A DNA stretch of 41,960 nt from Streptomyces sp. ATexAB-D23 (GTDB lineage Bacteria > Actinomycetota > Actinomycetes > Streptomycetales > Streptomycetaceae). This document shows, in pieces, positions 8,021-15,755 of this stretch (within the stretch, counting starts at the first letter, position 1; every line of letters starts with the position of its first letter). Location of the stretch: the NCBI RefSeq assembly GCF_000373645.1, contig NZ_KB892030.1, positions 1 to 41,960 on the forward strand. The letters are read 5' to 3'. Under the pieces are notes generated by a model. The model had not been told where the DNA came from, searched no databases, and worked only from the letters and a program-made list of their open reading frames with translations. A program made the translations under genes and the position numbers.

Positions 8021-9571
8021 CTAGCGGCGGATGCCGGTGGCGAACGGCAGGGTGTTCACGAAGGCGCGGTGGTGCTCGCGGTCGCACCACTCCAGCTTCA
8101 GATACGACTTTCCGGCGGAGGCCCGGATCGTCCGCTTGTCGCGGGCGAGGGCTTCGGGGGAACGTGACGACACGGTGATGTACCCCACCAGGTTGATCCC
8201 GGCGGCGCCGCTGGCGAGATCTTCACCCCGCTGGTCGAGTCGGCCGTGGGCGGCGATGTCGCGGGGGTCGACGGTCCGGTTCATCTTGGCCTGGCGGCTG
8301 GCCTCGGCGTCGTCGTTGGTCTTCTCGGTGAGCATCCGCTCGATGGCGATCTCGGTGGGTTCGAGGTCCATGCAGACGGCGACCGTGCGGATGACGTCGG
8401 GGGTGTGGACGAGGAGCGGGGCGAGGAAGTTGACGCCGACGGGCGTCATCGGCCACTCCTTCACCCAGGCCGTGGAGTGGCACCAGGGGGCACGGGTCGA
8501 CGACTCGCGGGTCTTGGCCTGGAGGAACGTCGGCTCGACCGCGTCCAGCTCGGCCGGCCAGGCGTTGCGCTTGGTCATGGCCTGGATGTGGTCGATGGGG
8601 TGGTCGGGGTCGTACATGGAGTGCACGAGGGAGGCCAGCCGGCTCTGGCCGAGGGGCTGGCGGACCCGGATGTCGGCCTCGGCGAGGCGGGCGCAGATGT
8701 CGGTGAGCTCGCGTGCCATGACGACGGCGAGGCCGGCGTCCCGGTCGAGCTTGCGGCCTCCGTGCGGGCGGGCGGCGCGGGCCATGGCGTTGGCCTCGGC
8801 GGCGAGCTCGCGGTTGAAGTGCATGCAGGCGACGAGGTACGCGCGGTGCTGCTCGCTGGAGGTGGAGACCATGGACTGGAGCTGGTCGTAGGAGTCCTGG
8901 AGCCAGCGGGGTGAGGCGTGGTCGCCGCGCTGGGCGACGTCCTTGGCGTGGGCGTCGGGGTCGGCGGGGAGCGTACGGGCCAGCATCTGGAGGCGCGTGA
9001 CGAAGCCGTCCCCGTTGGCGACGTGCTTGAGCAGGGTGCCGAACCGGTCGACGAGCGCTTCCTGGTCCTCGCTGTCGCGCAGGCCGACGCCGGGGCCCTC
9101 GATCTCGATGGCCGCGGTGACGGTGCGCCGGTCGGCGTGCAGCAGGACCGCGATCTCGTCCGGGCCGAAGGGGGCGGCCATCCAGTTGATCCGCCCGATG
9201 CCGGGGGGAGGGCCGATCTCGACCTCTAGCCCGTCGGCGCTGGTGCCCGCCTCCATGGCGACGGAGCGGTAGGTGGTGCCGCGGCGCAGGGAGCGCTTGT
9301 AGCTGCGGTTGATCTCGAACCACTTGTAGAACGTCCGGTGCTTGTACGGGACGTAGACCATGGCCAGGGCGAGCAGGGGGAAGCCGGTGAGCAGCACGAT
9401 GCGCAGGGAGAGGACCGGGACGAGCAGGCCGCTCATCATGCCGAGGAACGCGCCGGCGATGATCAGGGCGATCTCGCCCGTCTCGCGGTTCTTGCCGACG
9501 ATCGCGTTCGGCCTGGCGCGGCCGATGAGATACGTACGGCGGGGCGTGATCGGATGGGACTGAGTGCTCAA
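8021..9571 (-). CDS. PrgI-like / SCO6880-family membrane protein
   Basis: Membrane component of the type IV-like system, 516 aa. The N-terminus (residues 12-30, YLIGRARPNAIVGKNRETG) is followed by two adjacent membrane helices (about 33-52 and 55-76) and then YKWFEINRSYKRSLRRG, which is the layout of PrgI/VirB3-like proteins. The remaining soluble part of 430 residues matches the organisation of the SCO6880 family, which appears to correspond to the N-terminal region of VirB4. The start is TTG: its TTGA overlaps the upstream stop, and AGGAGG sits 9 bases before it, the best ribosome-binding site in the operon; no ATG or GTG nearby keeps the conserved N-terminus. Confidence 0.85.
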   Translation of the reverse strand: MSTQSHPITPRRTYLIGRARPNAIVGKNRETGEIALIIAGAFLGMMSGLLVPVLSLRIVLLTGFPLLALAMVYVPYKHRTFYKWFEINRSYKRSLRRGTTYRSVAMEAGTSADGLEVEIGPPPGIGRINWMAAPFGPDEIAVLLHADRRTVTAAIEIEGPGVGLRDSEDQEALVDRFGTLLKHVANGDGFVTRLQMLARTLPADPDAHAKDVAQRGDHASPRWLQDSYDQLQSMVSTSSEQHRAYLVACMHFNRELAAEANAMARAARPHGGRKLDRDAGLAVVMARELTDICARLAEADIRVRQPLGQSRLASLVHSMYDPDHPIDHIQAMTKRNAWPAELDAVEPTFLQAKTRESSTRAPWCHSTAWVKEWPMTPVGVNFLAPLLVHTPDVIRTVAVCMDLEPTEIAIERMLTEKTNDDAEASRQAKMNRTVDPRDIAAHGRLDQRGEDLASGAAGINLVGYITVSSRSPEALARDKRTIRASAGKSYLKLEWCDREHHRAFVNTLPFATGIRR

Positions 9572-10938
9572 CGCCCGCCACCTCCTGTGCGGTTGTTACC
9601 TGTGCTGCCTGAACTGCCCGGTCCGCCGCGTGAGCCGCGGCTGCTGTGCGGGGTGCCGGAGGTGGGGCCCGAACCGCTGCGGGGCGGAGGTGCGGCGGAG
9701 GGGACAGATCCGCCGCCGACTCCGCTCCCGGAGTTGCGGGAGCTGTGGGCGGCGACTCCGCCGCTGACCGGGTTGGCGGGCCGGCCGCCGCCGCTGCTGG
9801 TGTCGCCGCCGTTCTGGCCGCCGCGGCTGCTGTGGGTCTTGATGCCCTGGGAGACGAGGGCGGCGGGGGAGCTGATCATCGCGGCGGCCTGGGAGCCGTC
9901 GGTGGCCTGCTTGCGGTTGGTACGGGCGCCCTGGATCTCGTCGCCGAAGCCGGGGACGAAGCGGTAGATCATCCCGGAGGCGAAGATGGCCAGGAGGATG
10001 ATGGCGAGGCCGGACACGACGGCGGAGAAGGCGTCGGGGCCGTCGTCGGAGGACAGCGCGCCGGCCAGGCCGAGGACGACGACGATGACGGGCTTGACCA
10101 TGATCACCGCGACCATGATGCCCGCCCAGCGGCGTACGTGGCCCCACATGTTCTTGTCGACGAGCCCGGCGTACACGGCGGTTCCCAGGAGGGCGCCGAC
10201 GTAGAGGAGGGCGGCGCGGATGACGAGCTCCAGCCAGAGGATGCCGGCGGCGAGGATCGACACGAGTGAGACGACGATCAGCATGATCGGGCCGCCGCCG
10301 ATGTCGGCGTCCTTCTTGAGTGCCTCGGCGAAGGAGCCGAAGAAAACATCGGTCTGCCCGCCGGACGACGAGGCGATGACGTCGGTGACGCCGTCCGTCG
10401 CGGAGACGATCGTGTAGAGGATCAGGGGGGTGAACGCGGAGGCGAGGACGGTGAGCCAGAGGAAGCCGATGGCCTCGGAGATCGCGGTGGTGAGCGGCAC
10501 GCCGCGGATCGCGCGCTTGGCGACGGCGAGGAGCCACAGGACGAGCGTCAGGACGGTGGAGGCGGCGAAGACGATGGCGTACTGCTGGAGGAAGCGGGTG
10601 TTCGTGAAGTCGACGTTGGCGGTGCTTTTGACTGCATCGCTGAGCTTGCCCACGATCCAGGCCGCGGCATCGGCGCAGCCCCGGCCGAGCGAGGTGAGCG
10701 GATCGAGAGCGGGGTCGGTGCTGGCGGGCGGGGTGGACTTGGGGGAACTGGAGCTGCCGCCTTCGCAGTAGTCCTTGGCGGGGCCGCGAATGAGATCGCA
10801 GGCGTTGCTACTCTCGCTGGGCGTGGGTGTCGGTGATGGCGCGGCAAAGGCGTGACTGGCTGTCAGTACCAGAAAGATCTGGACGGTGCTCGTGAGCGCT
10901 GTCAGCGAGAGGGCACGTGTACGGCGACTACCGGGCAT
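9568..10938 (-). CDS. VirB6/TrbL-like polytopic membrane protein with Gly/Ser-rich tail
   Basis: 456 aa. A signal-like N-terminus (MPGSRRTRALSLTALTSTV, then a hydrophobic run ending SHAFAAP) precedes a Pro/Ser linker with a pair of Cys (NACDLIRG, DYCEGG). About six membrane helices follow between residues 110 and 325, including an amphipathic loop with FFGSFAEALKKDADIGGG. This is the topology of channel proteins VirB6/TrbL. The last about 110 residues are Gly/Ser-rich and contain HSSR three times. An ORF start at 10980 exists, but ATG 10938 has GAGGG seven bases upstream and starts the signal peptide; it overlaps the previous gene by 11 bases. Stop overlaps the next start (TTGA). Confidence 0.85.
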   Translation of the reverse strand: MPGSRRTRALSLTALTSTVQIFLVLTASHAFAAPSPTPTPSESSNACDLIRGPAKDYCEGGSSSSPKSTPPASTDPALDPLTSLGRGCADAAAWIVGKLSDAVKSTANVDFTNTRFLQQYAIVFAASTVLTLVLWLLAVAKRAIRGVPLTTAISEAIGFLWLTVLASAFTPLILYTIVSATDGVTDVIASSSGGQTDVFFGSFAEALKKDADIGGGPIMLIVVSLVSILAAGILWLELVIRAALLYVGALLGTAVYAGLVDKNMWGHVRRWAGIMVAVIMVKPVIVVVLGLAGALSSDDGPDAFSAVVSGLAIILLAIFASGMIYRFVPGFGDEIQGARTNRKQATDGSQAAAMISSPAALVSQGIKTHSSRGGQNGGDTSSGGGRPANPVSGGVAAHSSRNSGSGVGGGSVPSAAPPPRSGSGPTSGTPHSSRGSRGGPGSSGSTGNNRTGGGGR

Positions 10939-11797
10939 ATGTGAACCCTCCGTACTGCTCGACGGCGTCGGCCATCTCATCGGCAGAGGAGGCAGCCTGG
11001 TCCCGGCCTACGGGGGCTGGTCCGTCCTTCTGGGTGAAGTCGGTGACCTTCCAGTCTCCGTCGGTCCACTTGAGGTCGAAGGTGTTGGTGAACCAGCTTT
11101 CGGAGACCGGGTTCTTCGAGCCGTCGCCGGCCAGACCGAACAGGGCCGAGTACCAGACTGCGATGCTGGCTGTGTCACCGCTGAACTTCACGATCTTGGT
11201 GCCGACAGGATTGGACCGTGAGATGAACGTCTGCCCGGCTGGTGCGGTTCCATCAGGGGTCAGGCCAATGTTCGCGAGGAAGTCGGGGTCGGAGTAGACC
11301 TTGTCCAGAGCATCTTGACGGGCAGTGGCGACTGCTGGGGCGTAGACCGCAGTTGCGATGGCGCGCCGCTGGACTCTGTCGAACATCCCGGCGGACCCCA
11401 GCGCCACCGAATAGTTCGCCGCCGCGCTCTCCGCCCCCTGTTCGTCATGGGCGAAGCCCGAAGGGATGGTGCCGTTCTTTCCCGTTACCGGCTTCGTTCC
11501 CGTGGCCGCGGTCGGGGCGGCGCCGGTCCTGTTGTTGCCGTTGTCCTTGGACGTGCCGCCGTTGCCGTTGTCGCCTCCGCCCATGTTGGCGAAGGCGATG
11601 GCGCCCAGCAGCAGGACCACGACGCCGATGACCGTGATGAGGGAGCGGGAGCTGCGGGGTGGGCGGCGGGGGCCGTAGGCGTCGCCGGCCGGGCCGTCGG
11701 GGAGGCGGGTGCGGGTCTGGCGCGTGCCGCCGATGGTGCTGTAGGCGTCGGCGCGTCCCGCGTCGTTGCCGTAGCCGTCCTCGTCGCCGGGACTCAT
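10928..11797 (-). CDS. VirB8/TcpC-like bitopic membrane protein
   Basis: 289 aa. A cytoplasmic N-terminus of 50 residues rich in Asp, Gly and Arg is followed by one membrane helix (SLITVIGVVVLLLGAIAFA, 52-70), a low-complexity NG/TSKDNGNN linker, and an extracellular domain of about 190 residues (from IPSGFAHDEQGAESAAANYSV). The domain ends in a strand-rich NTF2-like half (IVKFSGDTASIAVWYSALFG, NTFDLKWTDGDWKVTDF), the fold used by VirB8, TcpC and TraM assembly factors. Homology is judged from layout and position between VirB2- and VirB6-like genes, so the exact name is inferred. Confidence 0.75.
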   Translation of the reverse strand: MSPGDEDGYGNDAGRADAYSTIGGTRQTRTRLPDGPAGDAYGPRRPPRSSRSLITVIGVVVLLLGAIAFANMGGGDNGNGGTSKDNGNNRTGAAPTAATGTKPVTGKNGTIPSGFAHDEQGAESAAANYSVALGSAGMFDRVQRRAIATAVYAPAVATARQDALDKVYSDPDFLANIGLTPDGTAPAGQTFISRSNPVGTKIVKFSGDTASIAVWYSALFGLAGDGSKNPVSESWFTNTFDLKWTDGDWKVTDFTQKDGPAPVGRDQAASSADEMADAVEQYGGFTYAR

Positions 11798-11979
11798 GCC
11801 GGGTACGCCCCCTCAACCGTTGCTCGAACCGCGTCGTAGTACGACGGTAGCCGTGCTGCTCTCCGCGCGGACGCGGTGTGGTGACTCGACATCAGGGAGA
11901 CGCAACCTCTGCCGTTGGGCACGACGGACGGATGGGAGGGGTGGGGCGGGACGGCCCCGGGGCAGGGGATGACAGCCGG

Positions 11980-12297
11980 TCAGACGGCCATCCCGTAGAC
12001 AATGGTGAACAGGGTCCCCAGTGATCCGATGATGAACACACCGGTCAGGCCTGCCACGATCAGCCCCTTGCCCTGTTCCGCGCTGAACGTGTCGCGCAGA
12101 GCCGTCGCGCCGATCCGCTGCTTGGCCGCTCCCCAGACCGCGATGCCGAGACACAGCAGGATGGCGATCGCCATCACCACCTCGATCATTACGCGGGCCT
12201 CGTTGCCCAGGGTCCCGAACGGGCCCCAGTTTGGGGCGATTCCGCCGATGATGGTGGTGATGTCGCCCTTTTCAGCTGCCAGGATCATGTAAGTCAC
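11980..12297 (-). CDS. VirB2-like small membrane protein
   Basis: 105 aa with two hydrophobic helices (about 37-56, VMIEVVMAIAILLCLGIAVW, and 80-101, LIVAGLTGVFIIGSLGTLF) joined by a short basic loop (GAAKQRIGATALRDTF). Size and topology fit pilin-like VirB2 or a small channel subunit; there is no cleavable signal. First gene of the type IV-like operon, separated from the next gene by 182 bases. GTG at 12297 is shown; ATG at 12288 is an alternative and has the more normal distance (about 11 bases) from AGGGG. Confidence 0.75.
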   Translation of the reverse strand: MTYMILAAEKGDITTIIGGIAPNWGPFGTLGNEARVMIEVVMAIAILLCLGIAVWGAAKQRIGATALRDTFSAEQGKGLIVAGLTGVFIIGSLGTLFTIVYGMAV

Positions 12298-12574
12298 CGC
12301 CCCTGTTGGGTAGTTCGGCGCCCGGACCGCATGGCACGGGTCACTCTCTATCTTCGCTGATGAAACTGCTTTCGCACGACGGCTTGACGGCTCTCTTTAC
12401 CCGGATCTCGCACATTTGACCGGTCTGGCCGCCCTGACCTGCGGATCGAATCGGTGTGTGGGCGAAATACGTATGGTTACTCTGTGTATCACGGAGAGTG
12501 ACGTCGAGCAATGATCGTCATCACGCCATCCTGGCCGGGATGGTTGGTGGGGGCCGGGTCGTGCTGTTCCGGGC
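12298..12574. promoter_or_regulatory. Intergenic region upstream of the type IV-like operon
   Basis: About 277 bases, clearly AT-richer than its surroundings, with no convincing gene on either strand. It must hold the promoter for the minus-strand operon that begins with the VirB2-like gene. I see no clear consensus hexamers or terminator hairpin for the DUF402 gene that ends at 12575. Confidence 0.4.
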
Positions 12575-13276
12575 TCAGGGCGCCGGGTGCGAGGTCGGCT
12601 CGTCCAGCGGGCGCAGGAGTGGGTGGCGGGGATGCGGCGGTCGGGACGGGGTCTTCCACCACGAAGGTGGCCGGAAGTCGCACCAGGAGCCGTCGAAGGG
12701 AAAGGTTCCGGCCTCGGCGAGCTGTGCGACCGTTGCTCCTTCGGACCGGATTGCGACGGCTTCCTCGGCGGTCCAGTACGCGGGGTGGCCGGTCTTCTCC
12801 GCGAAGGACTGCTCGTCCTTCCATCTCCAGGACCGGTCCGGCGCCACGTTGATGTCCAGTTCGTGGTCCGTGATGTCGATGTCGGCGCCGTGGTGCACCC
12901 GGCGTTCGAGGTTCACGTACCAGCCGCGGAACTTGTGTCTGCGGCCGAAGAGCCACAGCACCGAGTGTGCGGCCCCCGTCGGCTGGTAGAAGAGGGCGTC
13001 GCCCATCGGCCAGCGGCCCGCGACGACGGGGAAGCCCCCGGCCGGGCGCTCGTGCGGGTCGATGTCCCGCAAGTGGGTGACGCCGCGTGGAAGAGCGGCG
13101 TGCCACATAGGGGTGCCCGACTCCATCCATACCAACTGGCCGGCGTCCGTGCGTTCGACGAGACGTACGGGAACGGAGGCGCTCAGGTGGCCGCCTATGA
13201 AGAAGTTCCAGTGCAGGATCTGGCCCTGACTGTCGTTTACGCTGCCCCTCTTGTCCTTTTTCATGCAATTGATCAT
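12575..13276 (-). CDS. DUF402 domain protein
   Basis: 233 aa from ATG 13276. The N-terminal half is strand-rich (ILHWNFFIGGHLSASVPVRLVE, GQLVWMESGTPMW, LFYQPTGAAHSVLWLFG). The C-terminal half holds the DUF402 acidic pattern: FRGWYVNLERRV, then DIDITDHELDINVAPDRSW and WKDEQSFAEK, whose Asp/Glu residues coordinate metal in nucleoside tri/diphosphatases of this fold (Ntdp). A phosphohydrolase acting on small phosphorylated compounds is therefore likely; the substrate is unknown. The tail is Pro/His-rich. The start is uncertain: GTG 13324 would add a repeat-encoded ADVSADVS segment, and ATG 13264 is also possible; none has a strong ribosome-binding site. Confidence 0.82.
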   Translation of the reverse strand: MINCMKKDKRGSVNDSQGQILHWNFFIGGHLSASVPVRLVERTDAGQLVWMESGTPMWHAALPRGVTHLRDIDPHERPAGGFPVVAGRWPMGDALFYQPTGAAHSVLWLFGRRHKFRGWYVNLERRVHHGADIDITDHELDINVAPDRSWRWKDEQSFAEKTGHPAYWTAEEAVAIRSEGATVAQLAEAGTFPFDGSWCDFRPPSWWKTPSRPPHPRHPLLRPLDEPTSHPAP

Positions 13277-13294
13277 GCCCGCCGGTCGGTCTCC

Positions 13295-13354
13295 GGACAC
13301 GTCTGCGGACACGTCTGCGGCCACTTATGCGGCAGCGTCTGCGGCAACGTCCAC
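13295..13354. repeat. Five 12-bp tandem units upstream of the DUF402 gene
   Basis: Units begin GGACACGTCTGC (13295-13306, exact again at 13307-13318) and degrade in three further 12-bp copies. If translation begins at GTG 13324 part of the tract codes for Ala-Asp-Val-Ser repeats; otherwise it lies in the leader. Confidence 0.8.
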
Positions 13355-13411
13355 GGAATCGGCGCCGAGCGGTACGGGCGCTCCCGACGGTCCGGGCGTA
13401 CCTGCGAAGGC

Positions 13412-13452
13412 GGAGCCCCCGGGCGGACCGTGGTGGTCCGTCCGAGGGCTCC
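13412..13452 (-). terminator. Terminator hairpin of the DUF4232 lipoprotein gene
   Basis: GGAGCCC (13412-13418) pairs with GGGCTCC (13446-13452) and CGGGCGGACC (13420-13429) pairs with GGTCCGTCCG (13435-13444, one G-U), giving a long stem with a 5-base loop. It lies 20 bases past the minus-strand stop at 13472. There is no T run, which is usual for Streptomyces. Confidence 0.75.
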
Positions 13453-13471
13453 ATCGTGGCCCGGTTGCGGT

Positions 13472-14254
13472 TCAGGGCTTGGTGTTCGCCTGCTTCATGG
13501 AGCTCACCGCGTCCGCGATCGAGCTCTCGTACAGGCCAAGCTTCGGGTCGTGGACCTTGACGTTCGGGCCGAGCGCGAAGTTGAGCTGGTCGGCGTTGGG
13601 CATGTGGTCGCCGTCGGCCAGGACGTTCAGCTCGTTGATCCAGGTCAGGGCGTTGCCGCTGCCGCTCGGGTTCAGGTCGATCACCGCGATCGCGGCGGTC
13701 TTCGGCTTGACCGGGTACGCCGGGGCCCCACCCAGACCGCCCGGGACCAGCGGCCTGATGTCGCCGCTGTGGTCCGAGGCGTTCGCGGCGCCGAGGCTGA
13801 CGCGTGGGAAGTAGCTCAGGCCGCAGGAGTTCGCGCCGACGTTGTTGACCTCGATGACGTGCTGGGTGGACGAACCCTCACGGGCGTACACGCGCACCGA
13901 CAGATCGCCGCTCTCGCAGGGGTGCTTGTAGGCGTAGCTGTCGCTGGTGTCGCCGCCCGAGGTGGAGCCCGTGGAGCCGCCGGTCTTCGCGGCGCCGGTC
14001 TTGGAGGTGTTGGTGCCGGCCGTGTCCGTGGAGCCGCCGGCCGTTGTCGCGCCGTCGGTCGTCGCGGCGTCCTTGTCCTTGCCCTTGGCGTTGTCGGCGT
14101 TCGTGGTGGCGTCGGCCGACGCGGAGGTGTCCGCCGGGCCGGCCGACTTCGTACCCTCGTCGTCGCCGCCGCATGCGGTCAGGGCGAGAGCGAGCACGGC
14201 GGTGAGGGCGGCACCGAGGGCGGCGGTGTGCTTGCGGTTGCGGTTCGTGCGCAT
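13472..14254 (-). CDS. DUF4232 secreted lipoprotein
   Basis: 260 aa. Basic signal start MRTNRNRKHTAALG, hydrophobic core, lipobox LTAC followed by GGDDEG, then a low-complexity Thr/Ala/Asp/Gly/Lys linker of about 80 residues that would span the wall. The C-terminal 150 residues are a DUF4232-type domain with paired Cys (HPCESGDLSV and SCGLSYFPRV), a fold seen in many actinobacterial surface lipoproteins of unknown role. ATG 14254 is chosen over the longer frame because it starts the signal peptide and has GGGGAA just upstream. Monocistronic, with its own terminator. Confidence 0.88.
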   Translation of the reverse strand: MRTNRNRKHTAALGAALTAVLALALTACGGDDEGTKSAGPADTSASADATTNADNAKGKDKDAATTDGATTAGGSTDTAGTNTSKTGAAKTGGSTGSTSGGDTSDSYAYKHPCESGDLSVRVYAREGSSTQHVIEVNNVGANSCGLSYFPRVSLGAANASDHSGDIRPLVPGGLGGAPAYPVKPKTAAIAVIDLNPSGSGNALTWINELNVLADGDHMPNADQLNFALGPNVKVHDPKLGLYESSIADAVSSMKQANTKP

Positions 14255-14427
14255 GTGGTTCCCCGAAGTCTGTGGCGGTGCGGTGGTCGGTTCGCTGCAG
14301 ACGGGCCCGGAACTCGCGGCGAACCGCTCCCCCTCCGACCGTCTGGCACCGGAAGCCTCCCGCCCCGCGCTCATGTCCTGCTAACGCCTCCCTGACGTCC
14401 CGCTCACGCCCTCGGAACGTGGGCTAG

Positions 14428-14439
14428 GTCACGCGTGAC
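14428..14439. promoter_or_regulatory. 12-bp perfect palindrome in divergent promoter region
   Basis: GTCACGCGTGAC lies 31 bases before the GTG of the plus-strand gene and between two divergent genes. A second imperfect inverted pair, ATCAC and GTGAT, follows at about 14452-14469. A regulator site is plausible. The spacing differs from the BldD consensus, so no regulator is assigned. Confidence 0.4.
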
Positions 14440-14469
14440 TTCGGCGGTCTGATCACCGTTAGATGTGAT

Positions 14470-15669
14470 GTGCCCAAGCCTGCCGTTTCCACAGTTCCCG
14501 CCGGCGCCGCCGAGGCCGTCGCCGCTCCGCCCGCGCCGCTGCCCTTCCTGCTGACGCACAGCCAGGGTGTAGCCGCCCGTACCCTCTTGTCGTATGTGGT
14601 CTCCCTGCCGCTGACCTCGGCCGACGCCCAGCTCCTCGCCGTCGTCGTGGCGATCCGGGCCGCGCGTACCGGGGCCGGCAACCTGACCGGGACCGATCTG
14701 CGGTCGTTGCGCCTGGACGACCCCGAGGGCGCCGTGGCCGACCTGATCGCCGCCGGCTGGGAGGTGCCGGGTCCGCTGATCGGCGGTGAGCCGGACAAGC
14801 CGGTCGGCATCCTCGTCCCTGCCATGGCCCCAGGACCCGGCCATGTGCTGCCCCTCGGCAAGGACGCGCGGTCGCGGGTCTCGGGCTGGTCCATGCGTAC
14901 GCGGCTGGCCAAGCCCGTGCGGAAGGGCTCGTCGGCTGTCCGGCTCGCCGCCCTGTTCCTGGCGGCCCACTGCTCCTCCGAGCTGGTCGGGCATGCGCCC
15001 GCCGAGCTGCCCGTCGCCTGTTACGGGGCGGTGCCCACGCTCCTGGAGAAGGGGTTCCTCGCCGAGGTGTCCGGGCAGACCTACCGGCTCGGCGAGGTGG
15101 TGGGGCACCTCGCCGGCAGGTTCCGTACGCCGGAGGAGCTGGCCGCTATCGAGCAGGAGGAGGCGGAGCGGCGCGCGGCACGGGAGGCGGCTGAGGCCCT
15201 CCAGCCGGAAGAGGCGACTCCGGAACGCTGGGCGGAGTGGAAGTCGGGGACCAGCCCGGCGCTGCTGCGGCACGTGGAGGCGGTGGAGCAGTGCGCGCTG
15301 TGCCGCTTCCCCTTCGACCGGGTCGCAAACGCGTTCCTGTCCGCGCCCTCCTCCGTGCCCGCCCCCCGTACCGTCCTCGACGCCTACGGAACCTGGCGGG
15401 ACGCGCACCCCGACTGCGGGCGCGAGGCCGCCCTGTTCACGGTGGCGTTCCGTACGGAGCACGGCCACGGCCCTTCGTACAGCCAGCTCTGCAAGGGCCT
15501 GGGCTGGAAGAAGCTCTCGCGGGCGCTGCGCGGGATCGTGGTCGGCAGCCTCCTCGCCGAGGGCTGGCTGACGGACACCTCCCCGGTGCCGTGGACCCTG
15601 CGGCCGGGGAAGACCGCCCACGCGCAGGGGATCGTCCTGCCCGGCCAGGCGGCGCGCGGCAGGCGCTGA
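14470..15669 (+). CDS. Unrecognised protein, 399 aa
   Basis: I do not recognise a family with confidence. Residues 1-230 are Ala/Leu-rich and read like tandem winged-helix-type segments (SADAQLLAVVVAIRAAR, LRLDDPEGAVADLIAAGWEVPG, AVPTLLEKGFLAEVSG). A charged helix (EELAAIEQEEAERRAAREAAEAL) follows, then a region with CALCRFPFD and HPDCG that could bind a metal, and finally GPSYSQLCKGLGWKKLSRALRGIVVGSLLAEGWLT, again helix-turn-helix-like. A DNA-binding regulator is possible but unproven. The start is GTG 14470 with no clear ribosome-binding site, so translation may be leaderless. Divergent from the lipoprotein gene and convergent with the LtrA gene. Confidence 0.8.
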   Translation: MPKPAVSTVPAGAAEAVAAPPAPLPFLLTHSQGVAARTLLSYVVSLPLTSADAQLLAVVVAIRAARTGAGNLTGTDLRSLRLDDPEGAVADLIAAGWEVPGPLIGGEPDKPVGILVPAMAPGPGHVLPLGKDARSRVSGWSMRTRLAKPVRKGSSAVRLAALFLAAHCSSELVGHAPAELPVACYGAVPTLLEKGFLAEVSGQTYRLGEVVGHLAGRFRTPEELAAIEQEEAERRAAREAAEALQPEEATPERWAEWKSGTSPALLRHVEAVEQCALCRFPFDRVANAFLSAPSSVPAPRTVLDAYGTWRDAHPDCGREAALFTVAFRTEHGHGPSYSQLCKGLGWKKLSRALRGIVVGSLLAEGWLTDTSPVPWTLRPGKTAHAQGIVLPGQAARGRR

Positions 15670-15755
15670 CGGATGGGGGCCTTGTGGTGCGGGGCTGCGG
15701 CGTACCCGCCCTGCCCCCCCACTACGAGCACGTGAAGCCACGCCACCGCCCCGGT

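Noticed and set aside
14428..14439. BldD binding site
   Set aside because: Half-sites resemble BldD arms, but the spacing between them is too short for the consensus.
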